Assembly: GCA_945859605.1 (NCBI GenBank)
Contig: OX243811.1
Coordinates: 68,254,427 to 68,318,426 of the forward strand
Direction: 5' to 3'
Source: Lumbricus rubellus
Taxonomy: Eukaryota > Annelida > Clitellata > Crassiclitellata > Lumbricidae
Length of the DNA: 64,000 nt
This document shows, piece by piece, positions 63,700 through 64,000 of this stretch. Numbering within the stretch: position 1 is the stretch's first letter; every line of letters begins with the position of its first letter. The translations under genes and the position numbers were made by a program. The notes beneath the pieces are model-generated. The model was given only the letters and a program-made list of their open reading frames with translations, made no database searches and was not told the origin of the DNA.

Positions 63700-64000
63700 G
63701 CCTAGATGTGTGGATGATCTAGCAGAAAATGGAGGAAGATAATAAAACCTAAGGCAGATGACGAGCAGGATGATCAGTAAGAGGAGAAAAAGGTAAAGAG
63801 AGATTGTAGGGACTGACAGAAGGTAGGCCGTGTATGAGAGGAAATCAGAGGCTTAGGAAGAGGGGAAAAGCTTGACAGGAGACGCAATCTGAGGTAGCAT
63901 AATACTGGCTGCATGGAGCAGACGAAAAGAACAGAATAGAGGAGCAGAATCAGTGCTTAACGTGTGACTGAACGGTCATGGACGGCGTCCAGGCACTTAT
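63700..64000. other. purine-rich DNA, nothing recognised
   Basis: No frame or repeat end supported. Confidence 0.35.

Noticed and set aside
63680..63700. True chromosome end
   Set aside because: Only three CCCTAA units, followed by ordinary sequence.

Overview
This window is animal (metazoan) nuclear DNA. Coding exons are short, separated by introns of up to about 8 kb with GT/AG borders, and most of the remainder is transposable-element DNA. The organism is not identified. Frequent TAGGCCTA-type words, TTAGGG-type interstitial repeats, V-like SINEs and foldback elements resembling the TU elements of sea urchins suggest a marine invertebrate, perhaps an ambulacrarian; this is inference.

Two host genes are supported. 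On the minus strand, a MIB2-like (mind bomb) E3 ubiquitin ligase begins at 13341. Exon 1 (13119-13341) encodes the first MIB/HERC2 domain and exon 2 (4582-4756) encodes the ZZ zinc finger; the gene continues past the left edge. On the plus strand, twelve exons from 23764 to 53032 join in frame into a 417-residue C-terminal portion of a second E3-like protein: RING finger, helical/coiled-coil stretch, unnamed middle domain and a C-terminal Cys/His cluster. All eleven junctions agree in phase. Its first exon was not found. Both genes look like ubiquitin ligases, but nothing shows that they act together.

Layout: 0-4.6 kb, MIB2-like intron 2 with a LINE tail and a mariner MITE. 4.6-13.3 kb, MIB2-like exons flanking an intron that holds a mariner, MITEs, a foldback element inserted in an unidentified reading frame, a CR1/L2-like LINE, and a SINE carrying a nested MITE. 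13.4-23.7 kb, intergenic, with hAT elements, two foldback elements and a mariner. 23.7-53.0 kb, the RING gene, whose introns hold hAT, Helitron, SINE, LINE and a piggyBac-like element that itself carries a palindromic mariner, a Helitron and an RTE-like LINE. 53-64 kb, a recent 3 x 472-bp tandem array, a second piggyBac copy, mariner relics, three more inverted-repeat elements, a LINE and AT/AAT microsatellites.

The most unusual content is a set of inverted-repeat (foldback-like) elements. Several share one core word (TAGAAGCTGGATTGATG, repeated about every 40 bp) but have unrelated tips; some tips are arrays of 14-15-bp repeats. One insertion is dated relative to its target: removing it with one 9-bp duplication restores an open reading frame. 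Also notable are a SINE whose target duplication ends exactly on a MIB2-like splice donor, a MITE with 4-bp CCGG duplications, and a mariner whose inverted repeat continues 44 bp into flanking DNA.
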